From an uncultured Clostridia bacterium (GTDB taxonomy: Bacteria > Bacillota > Clostridia > UMGS1883), in contig CAKSFM010000012.1 in NCBI GenBank assembly GCA_934454525.1, positions 28,513-92,512 of the forward strand: 64,000 bases of DNA. Reading direction: 5' to 3'. Each line of letters starts with the position of its first letter. Positions within the stretch are counted from its first letter, which is position 1. Of this stretch, positions 1 to 8,968 are shown one piece after another. The position numbers and the translations under genes were made by a program. The notes under the pieces were generated by a model. It did not search any database and was not told the DNA's origin. It worked only from the letters and a program-made list of their open reading frames with translations.

Positions 1-455
1 GACGGACCCGCCCCGACAACCGCAACCCTGTGACCGTTGCTTTCCGGTTTTTCCGGAGGTTCTCCGCAATGCTCCCTGTGATAATCCGCAACAAAGCGCT
101 CCAGCCTGCCGATGGCAACGCTTTCTCCCTTAATTCCGCGGACACAGGTGCTTTCACACTGTGTTTCCTGAGGACACACACGTCCGCAAACCGCAGGCAA
201 AGCGCTCGAACGGCTGATTATTTCAAATGCGCCCTCCATATCCTCCGCCGCAACGCGTTCGATAAATGCCGGAATATCAATCGCAACGGGACATTTCGAG
301 CGGCACGGTTTGTTTTTGCAGTTAAGGCAGCGCTTTGCTTCGTTCACTGCCATCTCGTAGGTATATCCGGTTGCAACCTCTTCAAAATTTCTTTTCCTTA
401 TTTCGGGTGCCTGTGACGGCATTGGACATTTTTCCGGACTCATGTTTCTATCCAT
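1..455 (-). CDS. nfnB: NfnB / GltD-like NADPH oxidoreductase subunit, N-terminal part (cut by window edge)
   Basis: About 151 N-terminal codons are visible, read from an ATG at 455 behind a strong AAGGAGG site; the rest lies outside the window. The N-terminus carries the two cysteine clusters typical of the glutamate-synthase small-subunit family (CLNCKNKPCRSKCP, then CGRVCPQETQCESTC), which bind [4Fe-4S] clusters. The visible part ends at the first Rossmann motif VAVVGAGPS, the FAD site. The start directly follows the stop of an NfnA-like gene. That pairing is the arrangement of NfnAB, the reduced ferredoxin:NADP+ transhydrogenase of anaerobes, where this subunit holds the bifurcating FAD. 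Many databases call it glutamate synthase small subunit; no large subunit is visible next to it. Confidence 0.85.
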   Translation of the reverse strand, partial: MDRNMSPEKCPMPSQAPEIRKRNFEEVATGYTYEMAVNEAKRCLNCKNKPCRSKCPVAIDIPAFIERVAAEDMEGAFEIISRSSALPAVCGRVCPQETQCESTCVRGIKGESVAIGRLERFVADYHREHCGEPPEKPESNGHRVAVVGAGP

Positions 456-456
456 A

Positions 457-1299
457 TTACAAAACCTCCTTGTTCATCAGGCGGCAGGCTTCTTCTCTCT
501 GATGTGCCTCGAAATCACGGTACATTGTACCCCTGCTCATTGCCTCATCAAAATCAACCTCATGACCGTCAAAATCAGGACCGTCAACACAGGCAAATTT
601 CGTTTCTCCGCCGACTTTCAGGCGGCATCCGCCGCACATTCCTGTACCGTCTATCATTATCGGATTCATCGACACAGTGGTTTTTATTCCGTATTTTTTT
701 GTCACGCCGCAAACAAATTTCATCATGATGAGCGGACCGATTGCAATAACCTCATCATATTCATTGCCGCATTTTATGAGTTCCTCCAGCGCAGCCGTAA
801 CAAGACCTTGTTCGCCGTATGATCCGTCATCCGTCATTATTTTCATTTCATCGCTTACTGCCTTAAATTCATCCTCGAGAATCACAAGCTCACGGTTTCT
901 GAAGCCTGTTACCGAATGCACACAGCAGCCTGCATTATGCAGTTTTTTTGCAATCGGATATGCAATTGCGCAGCCCACTCCGCCGCCGACAACGCACACC
1001 TTTTTAAGTCCCTCTGTATTGCTGGGAGTTCCGAGCGGTCCGGCAAAGTCACAGATGCTTTCCCCCTCGGAAAGCGCATTAAGCTCCATTGTTGCACGGC
1101 CCACAATCTGGAATATTATCGTTACCGTTCCCTTTTCGCGGTCGAAATCCGCTATTGTAAGCGGAACGCGTTCCCCGTCTTCGGTGGCTCTGAATATAAT
1201 AAACTGCCCCGGTTCGGCTTTTTTCGCGATAAGCGGAGCTTCTACAACCATTTTGGTTACTGTCGGATTCAGCGCTTTTTTCTCAACAATTTTATACAT
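457..1299 (-). CDS. nfnA: NfnA: FAD/[2Fe-2S] subunit of NADH-dependent ferredoxin:NADP+ oxidoreductase
   Basis: The 280-residue protein is of the PyrK/sulfide-dehydrogenase-like ferredoxin reductase family. It has an N-terminal flavin-binding beta barrel with a RVPLTIAD motif, a central NAD-binding region (VCVVGGGVGCAIAYP), and a C-terminal [2Fe-2S] site with Asp217, Cys222, Cys225 and Cys237 (motif DGTGMCGGC, then FACVDG). In NfnAB this subunit exchanges electrons with NADH and hands them to the bifurcating partner. The stop at 457 almost touches the nfnB start at 455, so the two are co-transcribed. A consensus-like promoter lies at 1340-1368. PyrK is less likely because no pyrD is adjacent. 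Confidence 0.88.
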   Translation of the reverse strand: MYKIVEKKALNPTVTKMVVEAPLIAKKAEPGQFIIFRATEDGERVPLTIADFDREKGTVTIIFQIVGRATMELNALSEGESICDFAGPLGTPSNTEGLKKVCVVGGGVGCAIAYPIAKKLHNAGCCVHSVTGFRNRELVILEDEFKAVSDEMKIMTDDGSYGEQGLVTAALEELIKCGNEYDEVIAIGPLIMMKFVCGVTKKYGIKTTVSMNPIMIDGTGMCGGCRLKVGGETKFACVDGPDFDGHEVDFDEAMSRGTMYRDFEAHQREEACRLMNKEVL

Positions 1300-1339
1300 C
1301 CGAAATCGATCCTTCCTTCATTTTTTTGTCATTATTCTT

Positions 1340-1368
1340 ATTATACTAAATTTACTCGTAAATGGCAA
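1340..1368 (-). promoter_or_regulatory. Probable vegetative promoter of nfnAB
   Basis: Read on the minus strand: -35 TTGCCA (1363-1368), 17-bp spacer, -10 TATAAT (1340-1345). It lies about 40 bases before the nfnA start. The -35 has two mismatches to consensus. Confidence 0.6.
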
Positions 1369-1465
1369 GCCTTTTAACGCAAAAACAACGGAATGTAAAT
1401 TTGAAAATTTTTCTTTCATTTGCGGCGGACAAGTAGTATAATCAATTACAAAAGGAAGTGATTGC

Positions 1466-2200
1466 ATGGATTTTATCAGCGTTCCGTATCTTCCCGGCGG
1501 CAGCGCCTCCGTTGCTGTGTCTGCAATGAAAATCCCGAATGTGCAGACGATTTCACCGCCGTCCGTTTCCGCTCTGCCCATTGGAATCCGCTGCCACAGT
1601 GACCTTGGGATATGCGTTCTCGGAGAGGGGCGCGCTGTTTGTCCGCCGGACACATTTCAATATTACAGTGAGCGGCTTACCCCTCTCGGCTACAGAATAA
1701 TTTGCGGAAAAAGCCCGCTCGGCAGTCACTACCCGGACGATACGGCATATAATGTTGGTATAGCGGGAAAAAAGTGCTTTCTTAACCCAAAGGTATGTGA
1801 TGAACTGCTTTTAAGCGAGCTTGAAAAATCGGGTTTTGAAATTATCCCGGTTCGGCAGGGATATGCAAAATGCTCATTATGCCCGATTGATCCCGGCACA
1901 ATTATATGCGGTGACCGCGGAATAAGCCGCGCAGCCGAACGGTGCGGAATGACCGTGCTTGAGGTTGACAACGGCGGAATACTGCTCGGCGGATACGAAA
2001 ACGGTTTTTTCGGAGGAGCCGCAGGAATGATTGCGCCGAATGTGCTGGCGCTTAACGGAGAGCTTTCGGCATTTCCCGGCGGGCGCGCGGTGCGGGATTT
2101 TCTGAACGAAAGAAAAATAGAGATTACAAATCTGAAAAAAGGAAAAATATATGATATCGGTTCTGTTATACCTCTGATGATTGATGTGCATAATATATGA
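1466..2200 (+). CDS. DUF6873-like GME-fold protein of unknown function
   Basis: A 244-residue soluble protein with no signal peptide or membrane segment. Sequence style (PYLPGG near the start, GDRGISRAA, LEVDNGGILLGGYENGFFGGAAGMI) resembles the clostridial DUF6873 family, assigned to the guanidino-group-modifying-enzyme fold; this is family recall, not a search. It has cysteines in CSLCPIDPGT but I cannot assign a catalytic residue. The ATG at 1466 has an AAGGAAGTG site and a TATAAT box at about 1436. It ends 12 bases before the ytxC start, so the two probably form an operon, which hints at a spore-related role. Confidence 0.6.
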   Translation: MDFISVPYLPGGSASVAVSAMKIPNVQTISPPSVSALPIGIRCHSDLGICVLGEGRAVCPPDTFQYYSERLTPLGYRIICGKSPLGSHYPDDTAYNVGIAGKKCFLNPKVCDELLLSELEKSGFEIIPVRQGYAKCSLCPIDPGTIICGDRGISRAAERCGMTVLEVDNGGILLGGYENGFFGGAAGMIAPNVLALNGELSAFPGGRAVRDFLNERKIEITNLKKGKIYDIGSVIPLMIDVHNI

Positions 2201-2212
2201 GAGGTGATTTTT

Positions 2213-2902
2213 TTGGAATTGTTTTCAGCGCTTTCCGTGCCGTCGGAAATAAGTGTTGATGAATTTGTGCACAATGCCGCAGAAGAAATAATCCGTAAAT
2301 ATGAAAAAGCAATGATTGACAAAATTGTTGCCGATGAATTTTCATTTGCCTCGGAATATGACCGCAGGGAAATTGCTGCGCTTGCTGTGCAGAGTGCTTC
2401 AGCCGACAGCGGCGAAATACTTGCATCGGTGCATTACAACAGGCGGCGCGCACTTATTGAAGAGGCGCTTAAGGATTACTTTGCCGAAAACGACTCGCTT
2501 AATCTTGACGGTTTTATCAAGTTTCGTCTTGGCGATTACAAGGATGAGCTGCGGCGGATCTGTTTTTCCGCAGCGGATGAATTTGCCGCAAAACGTGAAT
2601 ATGATGAGTTTCTCGAAATGCTGCGCTTTTTTGTTTCGGTGCAATCACCGCGCGAGGAGCTTGTGCATGTTGTAAAAAAAGGGAGCGGGCTTCGGATTCT
2701 CAGCAAACGAAAAAAGGATATTACCGAGCTGTACGCCGCCGAATTTGCACAAAGCGGCGAAGAGCTGACCGATGAGGATATTGCACTGAGCGCACTTATT
2801 GCAATTGCTCCGAATACAGTGATTATTCACGGTGACCGCGGAAGCAACCCTTTGTTTGATACGATAGAAGCAATTTTTGACGAGGTCAAATATCGGAAAT
2901 AG
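2213..2902 (+). CDS. ytxC: Putative sporulation protein YtxC
   Basis: The 229-residue product matches the YtxC family by its central stretch (FIKFRLGDYKDELRR, then EYDEFLEMLRFFVSVQ) and its end (IAPNTVIIHGD). The family is conserved in spore formers but has no defined biochemistry. I prefer the TTG at 2213, which has GAGGTG six bases upstream, over the in-frame GTG at 2204, which lies inside that ribosome-binding site. No transmembrane segment or signal peptide is seen. It follows the GME-fold gene in an operon-like arrangement and converges on the large minus-strand secreted-protein gene. Confidence 0.75.
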   Translation: MELFSALSVPSEISVDEFVHNAAEEIIRKYEKAMIDKIVADEFSFASEYDRREIAALAVQSASADSGEILASVHYNRRRALIEEALKDYFAENDSLNLDGFIKFRLGDYKDELRRICFSAADEFAAKREYDEFLEMLRFFVSVQSPREELVHVVKKGSGLRILSKRKKDITELYAAEFAQSGEELTDEDIALSALIAIAPNTVIIHGDRGSNPLFDTIEAIFDEVKYRK

Positions 2903-2907
2903 GAACA

Positions 2908-2945
2908 GGCAGAGCGCCCGGAGTTAAAACTTCGGGCGCTCTGTC
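2908..2945. terminator. Hairpin between convergent genes, likely bidirectional terminator
   Basis: Arms 2908-2925 and 2928-2945 pair over 18 positions with two G-U pairs and a GAGCGCCCG core. It lies right after the ytxC stop and before the end of the minus-strand gene at 2987. No strong T-run follows on either strand, so termination efficiency is uncertain. Confidence 0.65.
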
Positions 2946-2986
2946 TCAGATTTCAGCGTCTGCGTGAAAAAGTCTTTGTAAGATTT

Positions 2987-5900
2987 TTATTTTTCCGCAA
3001 CTGCGGTTTTCTTTGTGTAACCGTAAAGAAATGTTATATACGCTTTTCCGTCAGACACGGAAACATCGCCTGACGACACGGTAATTTTTCCGCCGGCACT
3101 TGCAGCTGCGGCAGCAGCAATTGCCGCGCTGTCAGCAAAATCCACCGAGGAATAGTCGGCAGACGCAATTGCCGCCGCTATATCATCCGCCGGATCCTTT
3201 GTAAACTGCGACCGGGTAACGGACTTCTTCGATTTATATGCATTATCAACCGATTCGCGGACAATCTTCCATATGCTGTCCGTAAACTCGCCTTTCCATG
3301 CGCCGTTTCCCAATGTTACGGGCGCTGTTTTAAGCGACGTGCAGAAATCAAAGCTTTCGTCCTTGTCAAGCGCATCGGCAAAATAATCCGTAATTCCCTT
3401 ATAAACGCCTGCTCCGGCTATATATCTTCCAAGCTCATGACTGCAATGCGTTGAATCGCGTTCCAGCACGGTATAATCCCCGAGATAGCTGACAGGATTT
3501 GTTTTATCCTTATTCCATGCCCAATCGGTGTCATCGAAATTCATATACGCATCGGAAGCATTATTGACGCTCCCGAGATATGAGCTTCTCGCATTTTGCA
3601 TAACCGTACCCATCGGGATTATGAAATCGGGAGTTGTCAGTCCGGAATTTTCAACTGCCGTCATTGCCGCAGTAATATTGGCATAAACACCATCAAGCGA
3701 ATCTGCACCGGAAATGCTGCCGAACGATGCCTTTTCCGCCCAGTCAGCAACCCATGCAATCTTAGCCTGCGGCTGACGGGATTTCACCCAGTCAATTGCT
3801 GATGAAAGTCCCTGCGGAAACGTCTGTGCACTGTCCGAACGTGAGGATTCGTGATAGTCCTGGAGAATTATCAGATCCCAGACATTACCGTCGCGCAGAT
3901 AAACATCGTAATCGGAATAACCCGATGCTGCGGAATCGCTGCCAACCGTAAGATGCGACAGACGATCCGTGTCATTCCTGAAAAGCTGTCTTCCGCCGTA
4001 CACTATATAAGAATGGCGAAGCTTTGTGTTCAGTCCGCCGGAAGATAAATCGCTTTGAAGCTTGTCAATCCAACGGGTGTAATCCCATGTGTGACTGTTG
4101 CCGATTGACAAAATTCTGAGTCCGGCAAGTGTGAAACGCTTCCCTGCAGCAGCCGCATAAGTTTCGGCAGCCGTATTATAATATCCGTTCACAGTGAAAT
4201 CACTTTCGGAAAGTGCGCCTTCGGCAATTTCCGAAATATTTTCTCCGAATGTGATTTTCTTCGCCGATGTAAAACCGCTGAGACTGTTTCTTCCAACCGA
4301 CGCTATACCGCCCCCCAGTTCAATTTCACGCACCGTCAGTTTGTTCCACGGTGTTTCCGCAAAATCAGTATATGCCGGGATCGCGCCTGTTCCGGCTATT
4401 GTCAGCTTCCCCGATGTTTCATTATAGCTATAGGATATTCCTGCACCGCTCTGTTCAAATATATTCATCGTACCCAGGCAGTTTCTTATATATTCACACA
4501 CAAGCTCGGCTCCCGCCCTGCGAAGATGGGTTGCGTCTCCGTCCACCGGAATCATATAGTATTCTTTCGCAGCGGCATAGCCTTTTTCCTTAAGGAACTC
4601 ATATGTAAAAGTATTTGCGTCAACAACCGGCACTCCGATAGCCGCGGCAGTATTTTTCATTCGATCCGAATACGGCTTCAGAGTCCACGACGGGATTGTT
4701 CCGGCAGAGTCACTGTATATGCATCTTTCAATCGATGTTACAAATATCGCATGACCGCCGCGTGCTCTGACAGCTTCAGCAAGCTTTTCAAGGTATTCGC
4801 TGTATGCCCCGTTCTCCTCCGAATCAAGATATGTTGCCGGGGAGCTTGGTTTTGAGTCATTATGCGCCGAGGAAATAAATACATAATCTCCGCTTTCGAT
4901 TTCCGAAAGAACATCGTTCAGGCACCATTCATTAATAAGCGATTTGATTGAGTAACCGGGGTGCGCGTGGTCATTGACAACATTTACGTTATCGTCGAAA
5001 TATTCCCCGAAAATCGATCCCCAGCCGCATCTCTGCGTATTTACATATGTCGCCATCATCGAGTCGCCGAGCATGAAGAAGTTGATTTCTCCGTCCTTTT
5101 TTCCGGGAGCTGCTTCCGAAAGAGGATTCATTCCGCCGCCCCAGACAAAATTCCTGATTTTTGCAGTACCATCCGGAAGCTGCATATCAACACTGTTAAA
5201 GCCGTTTGAGATATCATTTGTTTTTCTTGCTGCAAGCAGTGTTCCGTCCGTGCTATATGCCGCACTGTACAAATCAGCGCTCACATCCGTTTTTGTTACA
5301 AACACTCTGTCGACCGAGCCGCCGCTTGTGATGCCGTATGTTTCGTTCCCGTCCGCATCTTTATACAACACATCGGAAACAATGCTTTTTCCGGCTGACT
5401 TAACCGTTACGGTCTTTGAGTAAACGCCGGGAGCGGCGTCCGAGCCGTCATATGTAAGGCTTGCCGTCAGCGTGACCTGCGTGTCCTCAGAAACGGGTTT
5501 CACTCTCAGCTCCGCAAAATCAACATCTTCAGCTTTTTCAACGCTGATAACATCTTCAGCTGAGGATGACCATGTGGTGGTTATTCCGTCCTCATCACAG
5601 AGCGGAAGCCTTATTACGCTTGAATATATTTCATCGCGCCCTACCGTCAGAGCGTCTGCAAGGGTTTGCAGATGGTTGGTTATTTCCTCGCTGTCGGCAA
5701 GCGGAATAATGCTGAAATTGCGTTCCGCCCTGTAAATTCCCTTTGAAGCGCGAAGAGTCAGTTCAATTGTTTCGGGCGATGAAGGCATTTTCAGCACACC
5801 GTTTTCTATCTGCGCCCCCTCTGCGCTCCATTCATATGAAAATGAGCTGTCGGACGGAATCGGAAGCGGATAATCCGCAACCATCTTTTCCTTTATTTCA

Positions 5901-8002
5901 ATTGCCGCAACCGAGTTGAGCAGTTTATCCTCGTAAACGGTCAGATTATCGATGCTGTAGGACGAAATGTTTTCCGAAAAGGAATCAAACACCTTTTCAA
6001 TATCGTCCGTTTCTTCATTAAAATCATAATAAAATCTTACCGTTGCCTTTAAATCCCCGTCTATGTAAACATATGCGAGCTGCGTGTCCATATTAACATA
6101 ATATGAAACATTGTATTTTTTGTTCAGCTCCGTCTGGACAAGCGTTTGCTCGATATATCCTTTCCGCACATCAAAATTTTTGCCGCGGACAAACATTTTT
6201 CCGCCCTCTTTAGTGCCTATCTCAATCGCCATTTTATTCTTTTCACTGTTTCCGACAGCGCTTATCTGTGAAATAACGCCGTCCGCAGTTCTTGTGAAAT
6301 CAAATGACACCGTGTAAGCTTTCGGTGCGGAGGAATTTATTATCTGAACTCTCTGCGCATTTGCCTTTCCTCCGGAGGAATTTTCGATTTTCAGCACACC
6401 TCCCGATACGGCAGGCGAATTTGCCGCATATGTATATCCGTTTTTTCCGCTTGAAATCACATAACCATCGGCATATGAATCGTAATCATCCGTAAAGATA
6501 AAACTGCAAACATCGGAAAAATCGCCGAATCCTGTCTTAAGCTTATTTTCAGCCGCTGCCTTTTCCTCGTCCGTGCAGCCGATGAAGCGGTAATCCTCAA
6601 CGCATCCGGCAAGGGCGCCGAGATACTGTTTTCCGTATTTTGACGCTCCGAACAAGCTGTCCTTTGCCTTTTCCCTGTATGAAAGAACCGCTTCCGCAGC
6701 TGCTTTTGACGAAAAGCTTTCAAGATACATATTATTGACATACATATTTCCGGCAGCTGTTGACGATGTTGTTATGCGCTTAATTCCGGTTGGGTTTCCG
6801 TTGTTGTACCAGCCGAAGCAGCCGCCGTTTCCGACAGCGTTTCCGTTGAGATAAACATAATATCCGCCGCTGTCAAGGTCAATCAGAAGCGCAATATTAT
6901 TTTTGCTTTCGGGAAGAATCGCCGCATCGCCGAGCGTGTTTCCCGATGCCGAAAGATACCATGCCGATCCTGCCTGCGCCAGGGTAAGCCGTGCGCCGAC
7001 CGCGCCTCCCTTTATTTCATCCGAGGCTTCCATCAGAAGCGCCTTGTTCATCTCCGTGAAGTAAAAATCGTACGAAACGAGGAGCGTTCCCTCCGTCAGC
7101 TTATATGCCAGCTGATTATTTACAGTGTAATTTTCCTTATTAAATTTGAGCCATTTGTCAGTTTCGGACAAATCAGTTGACACAAGAGCTGTTTTTGCCT
7201 GCTCCGTATATGTGCCGTCACCGTTTAACGCCAAAATCTCCCTTGCATTGACATACCCTTCGTCAAAGCTCTCGCTGAAACGGATTGAACGCGCAAAAAG
7301 CGCATTTGCATCGGAAACTGCCGCTGCCTTGTCAGCAAAGCCTGCCTTAACGAACATATTATCAACGCGGCAGTTTACAAGACCGAACTCCGAGCGGATT
7401 GTCTGAACCGATAGTGCATTCTGCATAAATCCGATGCTGCCAACGGACGAAGCCGTTGAATCGGTATGCTTCTGCCCGTTTATGTAAATATCGAGCGACT
7501 GCTCTTCTATTCCGCCGACAACGGTTACCGTGAACCATTCGTTTACCGGATAACGGTACTTAAACCACGCATTATTGTTGAGCTTCAGGATATCGCCATC
7601 CGTGTAAAGCTTAAGCGCGCGCTGCGAAAGCTCCTTATCGTAAATATTCATCAGCAGAATACCGCTTTTTGCCTGCGGAATATAAAAATCGTACGAAATT
7701 ATGAATCCGCCGCCTTCAATCGGCGATTCAAGCTTTTGCTGAATCAATCCGCCGGATACGATTGATTTATTCTCCGCTGACGGGAAATCGGCAATTTCCG
7801 TCTTTTCATTTTGATTATAGCTGCCCAAAACGCTTACCCCGGTTTCGGTTGACGGCGCGGTGCCCGTCTGCTCAGCATTAAAAGTTTCTTTCAAAAGAAC
7901 ATAAGGCTCGCCCGCTGCGAATGACGGACACGCCGGTACTGCCGAAAGCATTGCCGCAGCACATACAAATGACAGTATTTTTTTTACAATACCCCTTTTC
8001 AT
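2987..8002 (-). CDS. Large secreted protein with two SGNH/GDSL-hydrolase modules
   Basis: A 1671-residue exported protein: signal peptide at about 1-30, then three beta-rich, LamG/concanavalin-like stretches (about 30-700). The first esterase module is rhamnogalacturonan-acetylesterase-like, with GDS Ser981, HND (His1047/Asn1048) and DATH Asp1156/His1159. A short BspA-type leucine-rich segment (about 1175-1290) is followed by a second SGNH module of DUF4886 style with GNSHTW Ser1303 and DSTH Asp1516/His1519. The tail is alanine-rich. Two complete Ser/Asp-His sets suggest a bifunctional carbohydrate de-esterase on plant polysaccharide; that substrate is inference. No SLH or LPXTG anchor is seen. 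The ATG at 8002 has a GAGGGGG site. Neighbours give no polysaccharide-utilisation context. Confidence 0.8.
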   Translation of the reverse strand: MKRGIVKKILSFVCAAAMLSAVPACPSFAAGEPYVLLKETFNAEQTGTAPSTETGVSVLGSYNQNEKTEIADFPSAENKSIVSGGLIQQKLESPIEGGGFIISYDFYIPQAKSGILLMNIYDKELSQRALKLYTDGDILKLNNNAWFKYRYPVNEWFTVTVVGGIEEQSLDIYINGQKHTDSTASSVGSIGFMQNALSVQTIRSEFGLVNCRVDNMFVKAGFADKAAAVSDANALFARSIRFSESFDEGYVNAREILALNGDGTYTEQAKTALVSTDLSETDKWLKFNKENYTVNNQLAYKLTEGTLLVSYDFYFTEMNKALLMEASDEIKGGAVGARLTLAQAGSAWYLSASGNTLGDAAILPESKNNIALLIDLDSGGYYVYLNGNAVGNGGCFGWYNNGNPTGIKRITTSSTAAGNMYVNNMYLESFSSKAAAEAVLSYREKAKDSLFGASKYGKQYLGALAGCVEDYRFIGCTDEEKAAAENKLKTGFGDFSDVCSFIFTDDYDSYADGYVISSGKNGYTYAANSPAVSGGVLKIENSSGGKANAQRVQIINSSAPKAYTVSFDFTRTADGVISQISAVGNSEKNKMAIEIGTKEGGKMFVRGKNFDVRKGYIEQTLVQTELNKKYNVSYYVNMDTQLAYVYIDGDLKATVRFYYDFNEETDDIEKVFDSFSENISSYSIDNLTVYEDKLLNSVAAIEIKEKMVADYPLPIPSDSSFSYEWSAEGAQIENGVLKMPSSPETIELTLRASKGIYRAERNFSIIPLADSEEITNHLQTLADALTVGRDEIYSSVIRLPLCDEDGITTTWSSSAEDVISVEKAEDVDFAELRVKPVSEDTQVTLTASLTYDGSDAAPGVYSKTVTVKSAGKSIVSDVLYKDADGNETYGITSGGSVDRVFVTKTDVSADLYSAAYSTDGTLLAARKTNDISNGFNSVDMQLPDGTAKIRNFVWGGGMNPLSEAAPGKKDGEINFFMLGDSMMATYVNTQRCGWGSIFGEYFDDNVNVVNDHAHPGYSIKSLINEWCLNDVLSEIESGDYVFISSAHNDSKPSSPATYLDSEENGAYSEYLEKLAEAVRARGGHAIFVTSIERCIYSDSAGTIPSWTLKPYSDRMKNTAAAIGVPVVDANTFTYEFLKEKGYAAAKEYYMIPVDGDATHLRRAGAELVCEYIRNCLGTMNIFEQSGAGISYSYNETSGKLTIAGTGAIPAYTDFAETPWNKLTVREIELGGGIASVGRNSLSGFTSAKKITFGENISEIAEGALSESDFTVNGYYNTAAETYAAAAGKRFTLAGLRILSIGNSHTWDYTRWIDKLQSDLSSGGLNTKLRHSYIVYGGRQLFRNDTDRLSHLTVGSDSAASGYSDYDVYLRDGNVWDLIILQDYHESSRSDSAQTFPQGLSSAIDWVKSRQPQAKIAWVADWAEKASFGSISGADSLDGVYANITAAMTAVENSGLTTPDFIIPMGTVMQNARSSYLGSVNNASDAYMNFDDTDWAWNKDKTNPVSYLGDYTVLERDSTHCSHELGRYIAGAGVYKGITDYFADALDKDESFDFCTSLKTAPVTLGNGAWKGEFTDSIWKIVRESVDNAYKSKKSVTRSQFTKDPADDIAAAIASADYSSVDFADSAAIAAAAAASAGGKITVSSGDVSVSDGKAYITFLYGYTKKTAVAEK

Positions 8003-8110
8003 AAAATCCCCCTCTTTTTATTTTCTGATTATATACTACCATCTGTTATTTATTTTTCAACGGACAGATATGGCTTTCCGCGGACAAATCACGCGCAAAG
8101 GGGATATTAA

Positions 8111-8171
8111 ATTACTTCTTTTCCCGAAATCAGCAAACTTCGCCCTCAATGTACACTGAGAACGAAGTTTG
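8111..8171. repeat. Structured intergenic element related to the one at 58.27 kb
   Basis: Bases 8111-8144 match 58269-58302 at 28 of 34 positions. The segment then forms a hairpin with perfect 9-bp arms (CAAACTTCG 8134-8142 and CGAAGTTTG 8163-8171) and an inner CTCA/TGAG pair. It sits between sleB and the large secreted-protein gene. No ORF is present. The rest of 8003-8228 shows nothing else I can name. Confidence 0.6.
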
Positions 8172-8228
8172 TTATACCTATAAAGGATAAAGTTTTAATT
8201 TTCCCCAAAATCGGCTATGCCGGCGTCT

Positions 8229-8894
8229 TCATTCACAGAAAACGTGTTTGCCTATGGTGCAGATTATATTCCGTGAGCGGATCCATTTGTTTGTTGCCGT
8301 GACCGGGTTGTAATAATATATTGCGCCGCCCGTCGGATCCCAGCCGTTAAGCGCATCGCGCGCGGCGCGGTGACTGCTTGCGTACATTTCCGCATTTATC
8401 TGACCGTCATCAACGGCTGTGAATGCCCCGCGCTGATAAACAACTCCCGAAATTGAGTTCGGGAAAGACGGATGATCAACGCGGTTCAGCACAACCGCGC
8501 CCACAGCAACCTGACCTTCATAAGGTTCTCCGCGCGCTTCTCCGTTTATGACTCTTGCAAGAAGCTCAATGCTTGCGTCATTCGGCGAAGCGCTTTGTCC
8601 GCTGCCGGAGGATTCCGAAAAAATCCCCATTGCATTAAGAGTTTGTTTTCCTGCAACGCCATCGGCGGTTAATCCGTTTTTGCGCTGAAAGCTTTTCACT
8701 GCATTTTCCGTCTGCCAGCCGAACACGCCGTCAACCGAGCCGCTGTAATATCCCCAGTTTTTCAGCTTTGTCTGAATTTTTTTTACCTCTTCGCCGCGTG
8801 AACCGTTTTTGGAAACGGCATGTACAGTTATAACGGACAGCGAGAGAATCAGCAGTCCGATGAAAAACATTATATTGATTTTACTGCGTTTCAT
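8229..8894 (-). CDS. sleB: SleB-type spore cortex-lytic enzyme
   Basis: The 221-residue protein has an N-terminal signal/membrane segment (about 5-25), a peptidoglycan-binding domain 1 (GSRGEEVKKIQTKLKNWGYY through AGKQTLNAMG, about 30-95), and a C-terminal Hydrolase_2 domain. The likely catalytic glutamate is in INGEARGEP; AVGAVVLNRV and YQRGAFTAV follow. SleB enzymes are lytic transglycosylases acting on cortex muramic-delta-lactam during germination. I chose the ATG at 8894 (MKRSK) because GGAGG lies just upstream; the ORF extends to 8939 without support. Its usual partner ypeB is not adjacent but at 58.5 kb. The gene lies directly behind a hairpin that follows serA. Confidence 0.85.
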   Translation of the reverse strand: MKRSKINIMFFIGLLILSLSVITVHAVSKNGSRGEEVKKIQTKLKNWGYYSGSVDGVFGWQTENAVKSFQRKNGLTADGVAGKQTLNAMGIFSESSGSGQSASPNDASIELLARVINGEARGEPYEGQVAVGAVVLNRVDHPSFPNSISGVVYQRGAFTAVDDGQINAEMYASSHRAARDALNGWDPTGGAIYYYNPVTATNKWIRSRNIICTIGKHVFCE

Positions 8895-8906
8895 ATATAT
8901 ACCTCC

Positions 8907-8958
8907 GCATAAAAAATAGCATCTGTGAGTATTATTCACAGATGCGTATTTTTTATGC
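8907..8958 (-). terminator. Hairpin between serA and sleB
   Basis: Arms 8907-8928 and 8936-8958 pair almost perfectly with one bulged base. On the minus strand a GCATCTGTGA/TCACAGATGC core is followed by TATTTTTTAT, like an intrinsic terminator for serA. The hairpin ends immediately before the sleB ribosome-binding site (8902-8906). Confidence 0.75.
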
Positions 8959-8968
8959 GGAAAATTTG

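Noticed and set aside
677..1441. 254-codon plus-strand ORF over nfnA
   Set aside because: Antisense to a clear conserved gene; no ribosome-binding site or domain.
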